Positions 8,340 to 14,892 of a DNA stretch of 42,268 bases are shown in pieces. How positions within the stretch are numbered: position 1 is the stretch's first letter; each line of letters begins with the position of its first letter. The notes beneath the pieces are model-generated. The model was not told the DNA's origin and made no database searches. It was given only the letters and a program-made list of their open reading frames with translations. Position numbers and translations under genes: made by a program. The DNA comes from Streptomyces echinoruber (GTDB lineage: Bacteria; Actinomycetota; Actinomycetes; Streptomycetales; Streptomycetaceae): positions 21,830 through 64,097 of the forward strand of contig NZ_BMWH01000016.1 in the NCBI RefSeq assembly GCF_014651135.1. Reading direction: 5' to 3'.

Positions 8340-9008
8340 TCACACGGACGGCCCGGGGCCCACGTGCTCGTCGTCCGGCTGCCGCCAGCCGGGCGGTGCG
8401 CAGTCGTCGAGGCGGAAGTCCAGGCCGTTGACCACGCCCACGACGCCGTCCACCCGCCAGGCCGCGTGGACGGCCTCGGGCACCTGGCTGCGCAGCTCCA
8501 CCCGGCCCCGCAGCGTGACCATGCCATCCCCGACCGACACCTGCACCGCGCCGGGCGGCAGCCCGAGGGCGACGGGCAGCACCTCGTCGGCCACCTGACG
8601 ACGGATCTCGTCGTCCGTGCGCAGGAAGATCCGCAGCAGGTCGCGGCGGGTGGCGATGCCGATGAGCCGGTCCTCCTCGTCCACCACGGGCAGCCGCTCG
8701 ACGTTGTGCCGCTCCATCACCCGTGCCGCGTCCGGCACCGACTGCTCCGGGTGCACGGTGACCGCGGGCGTCGACATCAGGTCCGCGGCCGTGACGGCCC
8801 GCCCCGGGCCGGGGCCGGACCGGGCGGCCTGCACGCGCACCAGGTCGGTCCCCGAGATCACGCCGATCACCTTGTCGTCGTGGTCGACGACCGGCATCCC
8901 GCTGATCCGGTGATGGTCCAGCAGCCGGACCACCTCCTTGAACGGCGTCGTCCGGCGGACCCGGACGACGTCCCTGGTCATTACCTCACCGATGGTGCGG
9001 GTTGTCAC
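8340..9008 (-). CDS. CBS-pair and BON domain protein
   Basis: A 222-residue cytosolic protein. Two CBS motifs occupy about residues 8-60 (VMTRDVVRVRR, then ISGMPVVDHDDKVIGVIS) and 72-125 (LMSTPAVTVHP, then VERLPVVDEEDRLIGIATRRDLL). A BON domain follows at about 140-200 (VQVSVGDGMVTLRGRVELRS). CBS pairs bind adenosyl ligands such as AMP, ATP or NADH and act as energy sensors; BON domains usually contact membranes or phospholipids. CBS proteins of this type are regular members of actinobacterial hypoxia/dormancy regulons. GTG 9008 is chosen for its GGAGG 7 nt upstream. It follows the HPF-like gene on the same strand, with a hairpin between them. Confidence 0.88.
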   Translation of the reverse strand: MTTRTIGEVMTRDVVRVRRTTPFKEVVRLLDHHRISGMPVVDHDDKVIGVISGTDLVRVQAARSGPGPGRAVTAADLMSTPAVTVHPEQSVPDAARVMERHNVERLPVVDEEDRLIGIATRRDLLRIFLRTDDEIRRQVADEVLPVALGLPPGAVQVSVGDGMVTLRGRVELRSQVPEAVHAAWRVDGVVGVVNGLDFRLDDCAPPGWRQPDDEHVGPGPSV

Positions 9009-9029
9009 GACAGTTCCTCCTTGCCAGTA

Positions 9030-9062
9030 CGGGCGGGAAGGGCACGGGGCCCCTCCCGCCCG
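9030..9062 (-). terminator. hairpin between the HPF-like and CBS genes
   Basis: Inverted repeat with 13-nt arms (9030-9042 and 9050-9062, one mismatch) around a 7-nt loop. It lies 24 nt after the HPF-like stop and just before the CBS ribosome-binding site, so it may terminate or attenuate readthrough. Confidence 0.55.
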
Positions 9063-9085
9063 CCGGGGTCGCCGGTGCGGCACCC

Positions 9086-9457
9086 TCAACCGCGCGGACC
9101 GCCGCGCCACGGCGGCGGCGTGGCCGACCTGCGGGCCGCGTCCCAGCGGTGCGCGGCACGGTCGGTGCGGGCACGCAGCCGGTCCTGCAGCCGGTCGGCC
9201 ATCTCGCACGCGCTCGCCTCCTGCGCGTGGACGACCACCAGCTCACCGCCCAGGCGGATCTCGGCCGAGGCGGTCCACGGCTGCCGCACGTGGTGCGCCG
9301 TGGACCTGATGATCCGCACGTCACCGTCGGCGACGGGCAGACCCGCACGCCCGAGGACCGCGTCGACCTTCTCGCGGACGTAGGCGAGGGCCTCGCCGTC
9401 CACGTCTCCCGTGCTCCTGATCCGCACCACGGGGGCGCCGGTGCTGCTGACGGTCAT
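9086..9457 (-). CDS. HPF/RaiA-like ribosome-associated protein (short form)
   Basis: A 123-residue protein whose pattern resembles the S30EA/HPF fold: VVRIRSTGDVDGEALAYVRE as strand-helix, a middle strand with ASAEIRLGGELVVVHAQE, and a long basic C-terminal helix (ADRLQDRLRARTDRAAHRW). It lacks the C-terminal dimerisation domain of long HPF. HPF proteins bind the 30S decoding centre and silence ribosomes during starvation or hypoxia. Start ATG 9457 has AAGGAG 8 nt upstream. The assignment rests on overall pattern rather than a single diagnostic motif. It lies just after ppdK on the same strand, among dormancy-type genes, which supports it. Confidence 0.65.
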   Translation of the reverse strand: MTVSSTGAPVVRIRSTGDVDGEALAYVREKVDAVLGRAGLPVADGDVRIIRSTAHHVRQPWTASAEIRLGGELVVVHAQEASACEMADRLQDRLRARTDRAAHRWDAARRSATPPPWRGGPRG

Positions 9458-9562
9458 CCGCTCCACTCCTTCTGGTCGCTCCGGCCGTTCTGGCCGTTCC
9501 GGTCGTTTCGCTCTGGTCGTTCTCCGGTGGTTCCACCAGGCTGCGGTCCGCACCCGGCCCGC
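9458..9562. repeat. short C/T-rich degenerate repeats between ppdK and the HPF-like gene
   Basis: The 105-bp gap contains repeated CTGGTCGTTC/CTGGCCGTTC-like decamers between about 9470 and 9525. No box or promoter was recognised; the HPF-like gene may be read through from ppdK. Confidence 0.5.
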
Positions 9563-12259
9563 TCACCTGCTGTCGCTCCCGTCGGTGCCCTCCAGCGCGG
9601 CACGGCCGGCCTCCAGGCGGGCCACCGGGACGCGGAACGGCGAGCAGGAGACGTAGTCCAGCCCGGCGGTGTGGAAGAAGTGCACGGACTCCGGGTCGCC
9701 GCCGTGCTCGCCGCACACCCCGATCGTCAGGTCGGGACGCGTCGCCCGGCCCTCGGCGACGGCGATCCCGACCAGCCGCCCCACACCGGCGCGGTCGATC
9801 GTCTCGAACGGCGAGGCGGGGAAGATCCCCTTGTCGAGGTAGTCGGAGAAGAACGCCGCCTCCACGTCGTCGCGGGAGAAGCCCCACGTGGTCTGGGTGA
9901 GGTCGTTGGTGCCGAAGGAGAAGAACTCCGCCTCCTCGGCGATCCGGCCCGCCGTGAGCGCCGCCCGGGGCAGCTCGATCATCGTGCCGACCGGGCACCG
10001 CACCGGGACCCCGGACTCCTCGGCGACCTCGGCCAGCACCCGCGCCACCTCCTCGCGCACCAGCCGCAGCTCCGTCACGTCGCCGACGAGCGGCACCATG
10101 ATCTCCGCCCGCGGGTCCCCGCCGGCCCGGGTGCGCTCCACGACGGCCTCCGCGACGGCCCGCACCTGCAGGGGGAACAGGCCCGGCACGACCAGGCCCA
10201 GGCGCACCCCGCGCAGCCCGAGCATCGGGTTCTCCTCGTGCATCCGGCCCACCGCGTCCAGCAGTTCGGCGTCGTGCGGGTCGGGCCGCTCGCCGCGGGC
10301 CTCGGCGGCGGCGATGCGCACGGCCAGTTCCGTGCGGTCGGGCAGGAACTCGTGCAGCGGCGGATCCAGCAGCCGGATGGTGACCGGCAGGCCGTCCATC
10401 GCCTCCAGGATGCCGGTGAAGTCCGACCGCTGCAGCGGCAGCAGGGCGTCCAGCGCGTGGCGCCGCTCGGCGTCGGTGCGGGCCAGGATCATCTCCTCGA
10501 CCAGCTTGCGCCGGTCGCCGAGGAACATGTGCTCGGTACGGCACAGGCCGATGCCCCGGGCGCCGAAGCGGCGGGCGCGGGCGGCGTCCTCGGGGGTGTC
10601 GGCGTTGGCCCGCACCTCCAGCCGCCGCACCGCGTCGGCGTGGCGCAGGGCGCGCGCCACCGCGCCGACCACCCGGTCGGAGTCCTCCTCGGCCCGCCCG
10701 CCCTCCAGATACCGCAGGACCGGGGAGTCGGCCGGCGGCACCGCGCCGGCGTACACGTCACCGGTGAAGCCGTCCACCGAGAGCAGGGCGCCCTCCTCCA
10801 CCACGGTGCCGTCGGCGGTGGTGAGGCGACGCCGCTCGGTGTCGACGGCGAGCTCCTCGGCGCCGCACACGCACACCTTGCCCATGCCGCGGGCGACGAC
10901 GGCCGCGTGCGAGGTCTTGCCGCCGCGGCTGGTGAGCACCGCCCGCGCGGCCACCATGCCGGGCAGGTCGTCGGGGTTGGTCTCCTGCCGGACGAGGACC
11001 ACCTGCTCGCCGGCCGCGGCCCGCCGCACCGCCTCGGCGGAGTCGAACACCGCCGCGCCGGACGCGGCGCCGGGCGAGGCCGCCAGGCCGCGGGCGAGCG
11101 GCCGGCCGGTCCGGGAGGCGTCGAAGCGCGGGAACATCAGCCGCGCGAGCCCCTCCCCGCTCACCCGGGCCAGCGCCTCGTCGTCGTCGATCAGCCCCTC
11201 GTCGACGAGTTCGGCGGCGATGGCGAAGGCGGCCTCGGCGGTGCGCTTGCCCACCCGGGTCTGCAGCATCCACAGGGTGCCGCGCTCGATGGTGAGCTCG
11301 ATGTCGCACAGGTCCCGGTAGTGCCGCTCCAACGTGCCCATGTGATCGAGCAGTTGACGGTAGGAGCGCGGGTCGAGGCGCTCCAGTTCGGTCAGCGGCA
11401 CGGTGTTGCGGATGCCGGCGACGACGTCCTCGCCCTGCGCGTTGGGCAGGTAGTCGCCGTACAGGCCGGGGCGTCCGGTGGCCGGGTCGCGGGTGAAGGC
11501 GACGCCGCTGCCGGAGTCGGAGCCGAGGTTGCCGTACACCATGCGCTGCACGGTGACGGCGGTGCCCAGGTCGTCGGGGATGTGCTCGCGCCGCCGGTAC
11601 AGGCGGGCGCGTTCGCCGTTCCAGGACTCGAAGACCGCGAGGATCGCCCGCTGCAACTGCTCGGCGGGGGACTGGGGGAAGTCCTCGCCCGTCACGTCGC
11701 GGACGAGCGTCTTGTACGCCTCCACCAGTTCGACGAGGTCGCCGGTGGACAGGTGCACGTCGTCGGGGACGCCGCGCAACTCCTTCAGCGTCGCCAGGGT
11801 CCGCTCGAACAGGGCGGCGTCGACGCCCATCACCGTGCTGCCGAACATCTGCACCAGGCGCCGGTAGGAGTCCCAGGCGAAGCGGGCGCTGCCGGAGACC
11901 CGGGCCAGGCCCTGGACCGAGTCGTCGTTGAGGCCGATGTCGAGGACGGTCTCCATCATGCCGGGCATGGAGAAGCGGGCCCCGGAGCGGACCGACACCA
12001 GCAGCGGGTCCTCCGGCTGCCCCAGCCGCCGCCCGGCGGATTGCTCCAGCGCGGCCAGGTGCCGCGAGACCTCACGCGACATGCCCTCCGGTTCCGCGCC
12101 GGTGGCGAGGTACGCCCGGCACGCCTCGGTGCTGACGACGAACCCCGGCGGGACGGGCAGGCCCAGCCGGGTCATCTCGGCCAGGTTCGCCCCCTTGCCG
12201 CCGAGCAGGCCGGCCAGGTCACGGCCGCCCTCGGTGAAGTCGTACACGTAACGGACCAT
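9563..12259 (-). CDS. ppdK: pyruvate, phosphate dikinase
   Basis: An 898-residue cytosolic enzyme that interconverts pyruvate + ATP + Pi and PEP + AMP + PPi. It starts MVRYVYDFTEGGRDLAGLLG, with the GGKGANLAEM nucleotide-binding segment near residue 20. The phosphorylatable His451 lies in GGKTSHAAVVARG in the swivelling domain. The C-terminal PEP-binding TIM barrel has GLCRTEHMF, FGTNDLTQTTWG and catalytic Cys849 in GVCGEHGG. Length matches the family (about 870-900). The start is ATG 12259, with a GGAG element 9-10 nt upstream; a longer frame begins at 12298 but lacks support. In a fermenting cell the reverse reaction could use PPi to gain ATP, or the forward one could supply PEP; the direction cannot be read from sequence. 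Its upstream region carries an unusual pentameric repeat. Confidence 0.95.
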   Translation of the reverse strand: MVRYVYDFTEGGRDLAGLLGGKGANLAEMTRLGLPVPPGFVVSTEACRAYLATGAEPEGMSREVSRHLAALEQSAGRRLGQPEDPLLVSVRSGARFSMPGMMETVLDIGLNDDSVQGLARVSGSARFAWDSYRRLVQMFGSTVMGVDAALFERTLATLKELRGVPDDVHLSTGDLVELVEAYKTLVRDVTGEDFPQSPAEQLQRAILAVFESWNGERARLYRRREHIPDDLGTAVTVQRMVYGNLGSDSGSGVAFTRDPATGRPGLYGDYLPNAQGEDVVAGIRNTVPLTELERLDPRSYRQLLDHMGTLERHYRDLCDIELTIERGTLWMLQTRVGKRTAEAAFAIAAELVDEGLIDDDEALARVSGEGLARLMFPRFDASRTGRPLARGLAASPGAASGAAVFDSAEAVRRAAAGEQVVLVRQETNPDDLPGMVAARAVLTSRGGKTSHAAVVARGMGKVCVCGAEELAVDTERRRLTTADGTVVEEGALLSVDGFTGDVYAGAVPPADSPVLRYLEGGRAEEDSDRVVGAVARALRHADAVRRLEVRANADTPEDAARARRFGARGIGLCRTEHMFLGDRRKLVEEMILARTDAERRHALDALLPLQRSDFTGILEAMDGLPVTIRLLDPPLHEFLPDRTELAVRIAAAEARGERPDPHDAELLDAVGRMHEENPMLGLRGVRLGLVVPGLFPLQVRAVAEAVVERTRAGGDPRAEIMVPLVGDVTELRLVREEVARVLAEVAEESGVPVRCPVGTMIELPRAALTAGRIAEEAEFFSFGTNDLTQTTWGFSRDDVEAAFFSDYLDKGIFPASPFETIDRAGVGRLVGIAVAEGRATRPDLTIGVCGEHGGDPESVHFFHTAGLDYVSCSPFRVPVARLEAGRAALEGTDGSDSR

Positions 12260-12407
12260 GACGTGTGCTCCTCGGGTGTGTGGGCCGGTGCCTTCCACGG
12301 TCGGCGGGCCGCCGCCCGCCGGGGAGGTGCCGGCCGTCCCCGCCCGGGGGCCGGTCGGCCCCGGCCCGCGGGCCGGGCGTCCCGCCGCATCCGCCGCCGG
12401 CCGGCCA

Positions 12408-12518
12408 CCACGCGGTCATCGGGCCGGCCGCCACGCGGTCATCGGGCGGGGCCGCCACGCGGTCATCGGGCCGGCCGCCACGCGGTCATCGGGCGGGGCC
12501 GCCACGCGGTCATCGGGC
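12408..12518. repeat. five-copy repeat with alternating 23/24-bp period
   Basis: CCACGCGGTCATCGGGC occurs perfectly at 12408, 12431, 12455, 12478 and 12502, so the steps are 23, 24, 23 and 24 bp (a 47-bp dimer, with linkers alternating between two forms). It lies 150-260 bp upstream of ppdK and 280-390 bp upstream of the USP gene. It could be a binding array or a decaying minisatellite. Confidence 0.9.
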
Positions 12519-12687
12519 CGGGGGCGCCGCCGGCGGGCTGCGCGCCCCCGGCCCGCCCCGCACTCCGTCGGGGCCCTCGCCCCGCCCGCGCACGAGGCTC
12601 TGCCTCCCCCCGGCCCCCTCCCGTTCCTTCCGCCCCGCCCGCGCACGAGGCCCTGCCCCGGCCCCGCTCAAGCCCCCGCAAAACCTT

Positions 12688-12723
12688 GGGCCGAAGGGAC
12701 CCGGCGTGAGGACTGGGCGGCCC
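12688..12723. promoter_or_regulatory. paired DevR/OsdR-like boxes before the USP gene
   Basis: GGGCCGAAGGGACC (12688-12701) shares the 10-mer CCTTCGGCCC (as its complement) with the boxes before ctaD and pfl. A weaker partner, GGACTGGGCGGCCC (12710-12723), is centred 22 bp away. A candidate -10 (TACGAC) lies at 12757-12762, about 105 bp from box to start codon as in the other two promoters. Confidence 0.55.
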
Positions 12724-12799
12724 ATGGGCGTGGGGCGGGACCGGCGGGAGGCTGGATACGACAGGAGGGCCGCCGGGGCCCGGGCGGAGGGACGACGCC

Positions 12800-13711
12800 A
12801 TGCTTCACAACGTCGCAGTGGGAATCGACGGCTCTGCCGAGAGCCTCGCGGCCGCGCACTGGGCGGCCCGGGAGGCACTGCGCCGGGGTGCCGGGCTGAC
12901 CGTGGTGCACGCCTGGTGGCGCCGGGTGCGTCCGGGACCGGACGTCCCGGCGGCCACCGGCGAGCACGACCGGGCCGAGCAGACGCTGCGGGAGGCGGTC
13001 GACGGCGTGCGCGCGGCCCATCCGGAGCTGTCCGTCACCGGACGCCTGATCTGCGACGCCACCGTCTCCGCCCTGCTCACGGCGGCCGCCGGGACGGACC
13101 TGCTGGTGCTCGGCTCGTCCGGGCCCGGCGGCGTGGCCGGTTGCGTGACCGGCTCCGTCTCCCGGCGCGTCGCGGGCCGCTCCCCGTGCCCCGTGGTGCT
13201 GGTCGGGGCCGGGCAGGGCACCGTGAGCGAACACCTGCTCGCCACGGACGGCATCGCCCCGGACGAGATCCCCGAGATCCCCTACCGCGCGGTCCTCCTC
13301 GGCCTGGACACCGGGCACCCCTGCGACGAGCTGATCGCGTTCGCCTTCGAGGCGGCCCGCAGGCGCGGCACCGAACTGCGCGTCCTGCACGCCTGCCGGC
13401 CGCCGTCGGGCTCGGTCGCCGACACCGCCTCCGTCTCCCGGCCGTCCGGGCCGGAGCGGCCGGCCGCGGCGGAACACGCCGTCCTCGCGGCGGTGCGCCC
13501 CTGGCGTGAGAAGTACCCCGAGGTGCCCGTCACCGAGTCCGTCGTCGAGGGCCGCGCCACCACCGAACTGGTGCGCGCCGCGGCCGAGGCGGGCCTCGCC
13601 GTGGTGGGGCGCCGCACCCGCGGCGGCCGCATCGGCACCCACCTCGGCCCGGTCGCCCACGCCGTCCTGCACCACGTCCGCTGCCCCGTCGCCGTCGTAC
13701 CGCACTCCTGA
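12800..13711 (+). CDS. tandem universal stress protein (two UspA domains)
   Basis: A 303-residue protein made of two UspA domains, about residues 1-140 (VAVGIDGSAESLAAAHWAAR to CPVVLVG) and 155-303 (RAVLLGLDTGHPCDELIAF to CPVAVVPHS). The nucleotide-loop regions are VLGSSGPGGVAGCVTGSVS and VVGRRTRGGRIGTHLGPVA, both close to the G-2x-G-9x-[ST] ATP-binding pattern. USPs of this size are the most common members of actinobacterial DosR/OsdR regulons; their biochemical role is unsettled. It is followed at 124 bp by carbamate kinase on the same strand and preceded by two box-like sites, so the pair may be one hypoxia-induced transcript. Confidence 0.92.
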   Translation: MLHNVAVGIDGSAESLAAAHWAAREALRRGAGLTVVHAWWRRVRPGPDVPAATGEHDRAEQTLREAVDGVRAAHPELSVTGRLICDATVSALLTAAAGTDLLVLGSSGPGGVAGCVTGSVSRRVAGRSPCPVVLVGAGQGTVSEHLLATDGIAPDEIPEIPYRAVLLGLDTGHPCDELIAFAFEAARRRGTELRVLHACRPPSGSVADTASVSRPSGPERPAAAEHAVLAAVRPWREKYPEVPVTESVVEGRATTELVRAAAEAGLAVVGRRTRGGRIGTHLGPVAHAVLHHVRCPVAVVPHS

Positions 13712-13737
13712 CCCCGTGCGGCCCGGCCGCCCGCGGC

Positions 13738-13758
13738 CGTACCACCGGCGCCGGTACG
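13738..13758. other. inverted repeat between USP and carbamate kinase
   Basis: CGTACC (13738-13743) and GGTACG (13753-13758) flank a GC-rich centre, giving a near-palindrome of 21 bp. It may be a weak attenuator or an operator; it has no U tract. Confidence 0.35.
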
Positions 13759-13834
13759 CCGCCCCCGCGACCCGGCCGCCCCGCCCGCCCCCGTCCCCGT
13801 CCCGTCCCCTCCCGGTAGCGAAGGAACCGCCCCG

Positions 13835-14755
13835 ATGCGCATCGTGATCTCCCTCGGCGGCAACGCCCTCCTGCACCGGGGCGACCGTCCCGACGCCGAG
13901 GTCCAGCGGGCGAACGTCGTGCGGGTCGCCACCGCGCTCGCCCCGCTCGCCCACGACCACGACCTCGTCGTCACCCACGGCAACGGCCCGCACACGGGCC
14001 CGCTCGCCGGCGACAGCACGGCGGACCCCGCCCCGGACGCCCCCTGCCCGCTGGACCTGGCCGCCGCCCGGGCCCAGGGACTGATCGGCTCCCTGCTGGC
14101 CCGCGCGCTGCGCGACGCCCTGCCCGGACGCCGGGTCGCCGCCCTGGTCACCCACACCCTGGTCCGCGCCGACGACCCCGCCTTCGACCGGCCCACCGAG
14201 CCGGTCGGGCGGGCCTATGCGAAGAAGCCGGCGCTGTCCCTGGCCCGCCGGCGCGGCTGGCACGTCGCCGAGGCCCCGGACGGCACCTGGCGCCGTGTCG
14301 TGCCCGCGCCCGGCCCGGAGCGGATCCTGGAGACCGACACCGTGCACGACCTGCTCGCCGGCGGCACGGTCGTGGTCTGCTCCGGTGGCGGGGGCGTCCC
14401 GGTGACCGCGGAGGCCGGGCTCCTGCACGGCACGGAGGCGGTCGTCGACAAGGACCTGGCCGCCGCCCAGCTCGCCGGGGACCTGAAGGCCGACTTCCTG
14501 CTCGTCCTCACCGACGTGCCCAACGTCTACGCCCGCTACGGCACCCGCGACCAGCGGCCCGTCCTGGACGCCACGCCCGCCGAACTGCGCGCGGGCCACT
14601 ACGCCGCCGCCTCCATGGGGCCGAAGGCGGAGGCGGCCGCCCGGTTCGTGGAGCGCACCGGCAACCTGGCGGCGATCGGCGCCCTCGACGCCGCCTACGA
14701 GATCGTCCACGGCAGGTCGGGCACCCTCGTCCGCCCCGACCTGGCCCCCGGCTGA
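13835..14755 (+). CDS. arcC: carbamate kinase
   Basis: A 306-residue amino-acid-kinase-fold enzyme that makes ATP from ADP and carbamoyl phosphate (or the reverse). Diagnostic segments are MRIVISLGGNALL at the N-terminus, VVTHGNGPHTG near residue 47, the VVCSGGGGVPV loop near 180, AVVDKDLAAAQLAGDL, and the C-terminal SMGPKAEAAARFVE. The start is ATG with GAAGGA upstream. Neither arginine deiminase (arcA) nor ornithine carbamoyltransferase (arcB) is present, so the source of carbamoyl phosphate is not shown. In this island it would be a respiration-independent ATP source, parallel to PPK2 and PPDK. It sits between a USP and pyruvate formate-lyase, all on the plus strand. Confidence 0.93.
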   Translation: MRIVISLGGNALLHRGDRPDAEVQRANVVRVATALAPLAHDHDLVVTHGNGPHTGPLAGDSTADPAPDAPCPLDLAAARAQGLIGSLLARALRDALPGRRVAALVTHTLVRADDPAFDRPTEPVGRAYAKKPALSLARRRGWHVAEAPDGTWRRVVPAPGPERILETDTVHDLLAGGTVVVCSGGGGVPVTAEAGLLHGTEAVVDKDLAAAQLAGDLKADFLLVLTDVPNVYARYGTRDQRPVLDATPAELRAGHYAAASMGPKAEAAARFVERTGNLAAIGALDAAYEIVHGRSGTLVRPDLAPG

Positions 14756-14769
14756 GACACCGCCGACGC

Positions 14770-14783
14770 GGGCCGAAGGTCCC
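14770..14783. promoter_or_regulatory. DevR/OsdR-like box before pflB
   Basis: GGGCCGAAGGTCCC is the exact reverse complement of the first box before ctaD (14/14). It lies 15 bp after the carbamate kinase stop and 110 bp before the PFL start. A half-site GGGCCG follows 23 bp downstream at 14793. Confidence 0.65.
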
Positions 14784-14892
14784 GGCGCACCCGGGCCGGA
14801 CGGAGCGGCCCCGTGCCCTGTCGGCTCTGCCCCGCGCCCGCCCCGCGCGACGAGCATCGACCGTGGACCACCACTCAGGGAGAGGACCCGTG

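Larger units (their letters stand above)
12260..12799. other. 540-bp divergent control region between ppdK and the first USP
   Basis: No gene is supported here. It contains a 5-4-5 palindromic string (GGGCCGGTCGGCCC, 12348-12361) 89 bp before ppdK, a five-copy repeat (12408-12518), and a box pair plus a candidate -10 before the USP gene. The long open frames crossing it are GC-driven. Confidence 0.7.

Noticed and set aside
5138..8431. 1097-codon open frame opposite adhE
   Set aside because: It is the antisense of a real gene. Its composition (Val/Arg/Gly/His) mirrors the GC-biased third positions of adhE and it has no recognisable domain.
12408..12518. CRISPR-like array
   Set aside because: The repeats are short, spacers are 6-7 bp and repeated, and there are no cas genes.
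9002..12709. 1235-codon open frame opposite ppdK
   Set aside because: Antisense of ppdK and its neighbour; no domain, no ribosome-binding site.
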